12,970 nucleotides of DNA, taken from Seiridium cupressi. Its lineage: Eukaryota > Ascomycota > Sordariomycetes > Amphisphaeriales > Sporocadaceae. The DNA lies in assembly GCA_036674765.1 (NCBI GenBank), contig JARVKI010000219.1, forward strand, positions 1 to 12,970. The letters are read 5' to 3'. Position numbers and translations under genes: made by a program. Below are positions 8,900 through 12,970 of the stretch, one piece after another (the first letter of the stretch is position 1; each line of letters starts with the position of its first letter). The notes below the pieces were generated by a model. It saw nothing but the letters and a program-made list of their open reading frames with translations. It did no database searches and was not told the origin of the DNA.

Positions 8900-9800
8900 A
8901 AAATACTTAAAAAATATAAAAAATTTAACAACTTATTTAATAAAAAATTAAATATAAAATTATTAATATATATAAAATTTAATTACGAAATACCTTTAAA
9001 AAAAAGTATAAAATTATATTTTATACCTATTTACCCGGTATAATTATAATATAAAAAAATATTTAAAAAATACCTTAATAAAATATTATTAAAAAGATAA
9101 ATTAAAGAATTTATTTTACTTATAAAATACTTAATACTCTTTATACCGAAGAAGAGCAGGGATAAAAAGCTTAAATAAAGGCCTTATATCGATTATTAAA
9201 AACTTAACGAAATTACAATTAAAAACAAATACCCTTTATTATTAATTAAAAACCTGCAAAATAAATTACACGGTGTTAAATAATTTACGGCTTTAAACTT
9301 ACTTAATATATATAAATTAATTAAGATTAAAAAAGGTAACGAATAAAAAATAATATTCCGTAATAAATATAAATATTTTAAATATTTAATTATACCTTTT
9401 AAATTTATTAATATATTTATAAGTTTTTAAAATATAATTAATATAATATTACGAAACTTTTTAAATAAGTTTATAATAATCTATTTTAATAATATATTTA
9501 TATTTTTAAATACGATTAAAAAATATAAATAATACGTTATAATAATATTTAAAAAATTATAAAAAATAAATTTTTAATAAACCCGGAAAAAAGTAAATTT
9601 TATTAATAAAAAGTTACTTTCGTAAAATACGTAATATTTTTAAAAAAAATCCGAATAAAGGATTTTAAAATAATAATAATTAAAAAATAACCGACGCTTT
9701 AAAACGTTATAAACATACGATCCTTTTTAAAGTTAACGAATTATTATAAAATATTTATCCCTGGCTTTATAAAAATAAAAAGCCTTTTAATAAACTTAAT
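8900..9800 (+). other. Reverse transcriptase domain, element B, catalytic Asp residues lost
   Basis: Phase 2 gives KYKKFNNLFNKKL (about 8916) leading into RT, FIPIYPV at 9020-9040, FIPKKSRDKKLK from about 9140 and NEITIKNKYPLLLI (about 9206). FTALNL starts at 9284, where the motif A Asp is now Asn at 9296-9298. YFNNIFIFL starts at 9482, the old Y-x-DD box with both Asp changed to Asn (9488-9493). After a 1-base loss in the A-run at 9561-9566, phase 1 reads INPEKSKFY (about 9577), then SFLKLTNYYKIFIPGFIKIK from 9721, the strongly conserved connection region of gypsy RTs. This domain copied element RNA into DNA. All three catalytic aspartates are gone by G-to-A change. Confidence 0.92.
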
Positions 9801-9849
9801 TAAAAAGGACTTATTATTTTAATAAACTTATACTAAATAATAAATATTT

Positions 9850-10310
9850 AAAAAATTTAAAAAGAAAATAACGGAAAAACCTGTTATAATTATAACCGAT
9901 TTTAATAAAGAATTCAAAGTTAAAACCAACGTATTAAATTACGCGATCGGCGGCCAGCTCAGCTAATAAAAAGACAACAAGAAGTTACACCTAATCGCTT
10001 ATTACTTTAAAAAGCTTAACGGACTAAAGCTTAACTATTAAATCTATAATAAGGAACTAATAACAATTATTAAAATATTTAAAAAATAAAAATATTACTT
10101 TAATAAAATAATATACTAAATTAAAATCTATACCGATTATAAAAACTTAATATTATTTATTAATAATAAAAAACTTAATAAACGATAGATATAATAGTTA
10201 GAATTCTTAACAGATTTCAACTTTATTATTATTTACCGAAAGGGATTAAAAAACGGAAAAGCCGACGCGTTAAGTCGCAAATCGGACTATTTCTAAAAAG
10301 CGCCTAAAAA
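9850..10310 (+). other. RNase H domain, element B, acidic active-site residues retained
   Basis: Phase 1 reads ITDFNKEFKVKTNVLNYAIGG from about 9892, then LHLIAYYFKKLNG, YNKELITII, IYTDYKNL and IYRKGLKNGKADALSRKSDYF. This is the gypsy-type RNase H (RT_RNaseH) in full. The four acidic positions are still acidic: Asp at 9898, Glu at 10054, Asp at 10135 and Asp at 10264. RIP stops remain (for example 10039, 10198), so the domain is not expressed. The stretch is visibly less RIP-altered than the RT before it. Confidence 0.88.
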
Positions 10311-10439
10311 AACGCATATTATCCTTATAATTAACGAAAAAGGAAACCTTATACCAACTATAAACTTATATACTATTAACCGTATAATTATATAAAAGAT
10401 ATAAATCGGGAAAATTAGCAAAAAATACTATAAAATAAA

Positions 10440-11500
10440 GGTTTTAATATATTAAAAAAAAGTATACCTCCCTAAAAAATTCCGAAAAAAACTTATTAAA
10501 AAATACTATAAATTACTATTTAACAAATATATAAAAATATTTAAAACTACTAAAAAGATTTAATAACACTTCGATTATAAAAACCTAAAATAGCGTATCT
10601 CCGAAATTATTAAAAAATACAACCTTTATAATAAAGCCAAAATATCCTAATATAAACCGTACGGAAAACTACAACTAATAACGCCACCTAATAAAGCTTA
10701 AAAATCGGTCGTTATAAACTTTATTATTAAACTACCATTATTAAAAAAACTAATAACGAATATAAAATACGATAATATCCTTATTATTATAAAATAACTT
10801 ATAAAATACGGGTATTTTATCCCATATAAAAAAATAAGTAACGTTATAAAACTCGCTTATATTATTTTTAAAATTATAATTAACTAATATAAGCTATTAA
10901 ACGAATTTATCTTTAATAAAAACAAACTTTTTACGTTAAAATTCTAATAATCCTTTATATTATAATTAAAAACTAAATATAAATTATTTATAACGTTTTA
11001 TTTATAAATAAACGGATAAATAAAATAAGTAAATTAAATACTTAAATAATACTTATAATATTACGTTAATTATAAATAAAATAATTAAATATAATTATTA
11101 TTAATTATATAATTCGCTTATAATAACGCGATTAATAAGCCTATTAAAATATTATTATTTTACGCTAATTTTAAATATAACTTTAATATTACTAAAAAAC
11201 TATTCCACGGTAAATAAGCGTTTAAAACTATCGAATACGTTAATAAACTTTAATTATTATAATAATCTTTATAATAAAAACTTTTATTTTTTTAATAACG
11301 AATAAAATAATATTATAATAAAAAAAAAATTAAAGGATTAACCTTTATAAAAAGAAATAAAGTTTATTTATTACGTAAAAATATTAAAATAAAGCGATTT
11401 AATAATAAACTCGATTTTAAAAAACTTAAACCGTTTAAAATCGACAAAATTATTTTAAAAATTAATTTTAAATTATTATTACTAAAAATAATACGGAACC
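10440..11500 (+). other. Integrase domain, element B, DDE residues lost
   Basis: The zinc-binding HHCC part is read in phase 1 at about 10498-10650. Its His and Cys codons have become Tyr (KYYKLLFNKYIKIFKT and KYNLYNKA), and HFDYKNLK is readable. The catalytic core follows: VINFIIKLP (first Asp now Asn at 10717-10719), LTKYGYFIPYK in degraded form, EFIFNKNKLF (second Asp now Asn at 10915-10917), and the HPQTDGQTER block from about 10999 with the Glu now Lys at 11023-11025. FAYNNAINKP follows near 11110, then a C-terminal region with KVYLLRKNIK and NNKLDFKKLKPFKID at 11360-11450 (GPY/F-like). This enzyme would have made the 5-bp staggered insertions seen in this window. Confidence 0.9.
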
Positions 11501-11580
11501 ACCTTATTATATATATATCCTTATTTAAACCGGCGCTTAAAAACGCTAAAATCGATATTACGCTAAAAACCGAAGTAAAT

Positions 11581-11765
11581 TAACGAAAATATAAAATAAA
11601 AAAGATATTAAAATACTATAAAAAGGGTAAAAGCCTTTAATATTTAATTAAATAAAAAGATTACTTACTTAAAAAAAATATTTAAAAACTTAAAAAGCAT
11701 ATTAAAAGCTATACCGCTTTTAAATAATACCTTTAAAATCTAAAAAACCGCTTAAAAGGTTAAAA
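11581..11765 (+). other. Chromodomain at the Pol C-terminus, element B
   Basis: Phase 1 from 11590 reads YKIKKILKYYKKGKSL, stop, YLIK, stop, KDYLLKKNI, stop, KLKKHIKSYTAF. This is the chromodomain pattern YEVEKIL...YLVKWKxY...WEP with its Trp and Gln codons turned to stops and its acidic residues to Lys. In chromoviruses this domain binds methylated histone H3 lysine 9 and directs integration to heterochromatin, which fits the nested arrangement here. It sits directly after the integrase C-terminal region. Confidence 0.88.
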
Positions 11766-12048
11766 AATAGGCTTATAACGCTCTAATTTACGACACCGAC
11801 AGCTCCGTGCGACTGCGCGGCGATCGCAGCTTTTAACTCCACACGTTCTTACTCCTCGAGCTCGTCCAGGGATTAAAGACCCTAACGGACCAGTTCGGTA
11901 CCCTTTATACGAGCAAATTTACGCTATTTTCGCAAGCGAACCAGCCTTAAAATGGCTTCGTTCGTTTATTATTAAAAAGCTAAAAGGTAGCTTTTAACAG
12001 CCTGCTTTTCCCGTATTAACCGACGGTATTCTTCCGTAATACACTTAA
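11766..12048 (+). other. Pol C-terminal tail after the chromodomain, nearly RIP-free
   Basis: The chromodomain frame continues through 11783-12000 with Arg- and Pro-rich sequence (RHRQLRATARRSQLLTPHV, then ARPGIKDPNGPVRYPLYEQ, then IYAIFASEPALKWLRSF). It then reaches stops at 11998, 12037 and 12046. CpA and TpG are present at ordinary frequency here, unlike the flanks. No domain was recognised. Because it continues the Pol frame without a break, it is read as the natural C-terminus rather than a separate gene. Confidence 0.65.
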
Positions 12049-12405
12049 AAAAAGAAACTAAAACCCCGCTATTATTATAAAAATAATTAGCGTAAATATA
12101 CTCTTTATATTTTGCCGAACCTTTTATTATTATACATTTTTAATCGCGACGAAAATAATAAATATAAAATATAACCTTAAAACTAAATTTATTAAAAGAA
12201 TTTATAAAAAAATAATAATAAACGATAAAATAAAGCGATAAAAATTTTTCTTTTATTTAGTTTTTTAAATACGACTTAATATAATAAATATATATTATAA
12301 AAATATAAAAAGAAAAGGAAATATATTAAATTAAAAAACGGATAATAACGATTTATTTATAAAACTTCGGGCTTAAAAGGCTAAATTAAAAAAAAAGAGA
12401 CTTAA
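12049..12405 (+). other. 3' untranslated region of element B with polypurine tract
   Basis: This AT-rich stretch of about 360 bp lies between the end of Pol and the 3' LTR and has no gene. A 13-base purine run at 12388-12400, five bases before the LTR, is the likely polypurine tract for plus-strand priming. RIP tends to lengthen A-runs, so its exact original form is uncertain. Confidence 0.6.
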
Positions 12406-12879
12406 TATTATAAATATAAATTAAAAAAAAACCGGAACGGAATAAACCTTACTTCGTAAATACGAACCAAAATAAAAAAGAACGGACGCGTAAAAAATAA
12501 ATATTTTAGATATTAATACGATAAAAATAAAGCAAATAATAAAAACTAATTAAAGTTAACGATTAAAAGTAATTAATAAAACTTATTAATTAATATTAAC
12601 CGTAATTAATTCCGCTTATTAAATAAATATAAATAAATAAAATTAATAAAAAAATAAATAAATATATATATAATAAACACTTTTTATATAAATAATTATT
12701 ATTTTAATAATTAATTTAAATATTTATTTATTTATAAATAAAGCTTATTAAGCCTTAACGATTATATTCTTATTTTTTAAAACTTAATATTCTTATTTTA
12801 TATTATATACCTTATTAATATAAACTTAATATTAATATATTATTTTAAAGTTTATTTTAATAATAATATATTCGTTATA
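12406..12879 (+). repeat. 3' LTR of element B (474 bp)
   Basis: It has the same length and order as the 5' LTR, with ends tattataaatata and cgttata. The 5-bp duplication at 12880-12884 follows directly. Confidence 0.93.
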
Positions 12880-12884
12880 TTTAA
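12880..12884. repeat. Right 5-bp target site duplication of element B (tttaa)
   Basis: This is the partner of 5529-5533. Element A gag sequence resumes at the next base. Confidence 0.9.
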
Positions 12885-12970
12885 TTTAAAGGCAAATTAA
12901 AAAATATAATAAAATAAAACGACTTTTAATTAAATTAAAATCCCTTTTATTTAATATTATTATAAGTTAA
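12885..12970 (+). pseudogene. gag of element A, continuation after element B
   Basis: The 86 bases align without gaps to 7948-8033 of element B. Most mismatches are transitions of the RIP type, and words such as acgacttttaattaaa are shared. Together with 3661-5533 this is one gag interrupted by B. The rest of element A continues beyond the window. Confidence 0.9.

Larger units (their letters stand above)
6073..12048 (+). pseudogene. Gag-Pol polyprotein gene of element B
   Basis: This is a single ancestral frame of about 1,990 codons. The start is an ata codon at 6073 or 6076 where ATG is expected, chosen because the homologous frame in A begins at the same place. The end is one of two TAA codons at 12037 and 12046; the first may be an old CAA. 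The frame runs in phase 1 to about 7395, phase 0 from about 7407 to 8470, phase 2 from about 8471 to 9560, and phase 1 onwards. These shifts are explained by +2, -1 and -1 changes in A-runs, which sum to zero. Gag and Pol therefore appear to have been translated as one fused protein with no programmed frameshift or stop between them. RIP stop codons occur throughout. Confidence 0.9.
5534..12879 (+). mobile_element. Element B: full-length chromodomain Ty3/gypsy retrotransposon, RIP-inactivated
   Basis: Both 474-bp LTRs, a 5-bp target duplication, a 65-bp leader, one Gag-Pol frame of about 5.98 kb and a 3' untranslated region are all present, 7,346 bp in total. The domain order PR-RT-RNase H-IN-chromodomain places it with the chromovirus branch of Ty3/gypsy elements. 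It is inserted in the same orientation inside gag of its relative A. Coding is destroyed by many RIP stops, by loss of catalytic residues, and by three small indels in A-runs. Confidence 0.95.

Noticed and set aside
11783..12053. A minus-strand reading frame with plausible protein-like sequence in the RIP-poor island
   Set aside because: The plus-strand frame is the uninterrupted continuation of Pol from the chromodomain. The minus-strand frame has stops and no recognisable domain, so it is treated as a shadow.
1..12970. CRISPR array, bacterial operon or phage content
   Set aside because: No regularly spaced repeats, no bacterial gene structure and no ribosome-binding pattern were seen. All coding remnants are eukaryotic LTR retrotransposon domains.

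Overview
The window is an AT-rich, gene-empty block from what is most likely a filamentous ascomycete (Pezizomycotina). Nearly everything recognisable is Ty3/gypsy retrotransposon sequence altered by repeat-induced point mutation (RIP). TpA is very abundant, CpA and TpG (including ATG) are scarce, and CpG is common. Reading frames are peppered with TAA/TAG at old Gln and Trp codons, and Asp/Gly/Glu/Cys/His codons have become Asn/Lys/Lys/Tyr/Tyr. No intact host gene, tRNA, rRNA or CRISPR array was seen.

The layout is a nest of at least four retroelement copies plus one small DNA transposon. (1) Element D is the substrate: 463-1989 holds a plus-strand gypsy integrase, GPY/F-like region and chromodomain, followed by about 970 bp without a recognisable gene. 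(2) LTR C (1-462, minus strand, cut by the window edge) lies immediately left of the D pol remnant. (3) Element A (plus strand) starts at 2963 with a 5' LTR, which is split by a 138-bp MITE-like insert with an 8-bp target duplication, and continues with gag from 3661 to 5533. (4) Element B (5534-12879) is a full-length copy of the same family inserted in the same orientation into A's gag. It has 474-bp LTRs and a 5-bp target duplication, and A's gag resumes at 12885.

A and B serve as each other's reference. B's own uninterrupted gag gives the empty-site sequence, and A resumes after B at exactly the homologous base. The A and B leaders are both 65 bp. The two gags are collinear except for 2 extra bases in an A-run of B.

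Element B encoded one Gag-Pol reading frame of about 1,990 codons (6073 to about 12048). The order is Gag with a CCHC knuckle, a long unassigned stretch, retropepsin, reverse transcriptase, RNase H, integrase, chromodomain, and a C-terminal tail that has largely escaped RIP. It is now dead: all three RT aspartates, the protease aspartate and the integrase D, D and E are mutated, and three small A-run indels break the frame. RNase H keeps its four acidic residues, so RIP damage is patchy.
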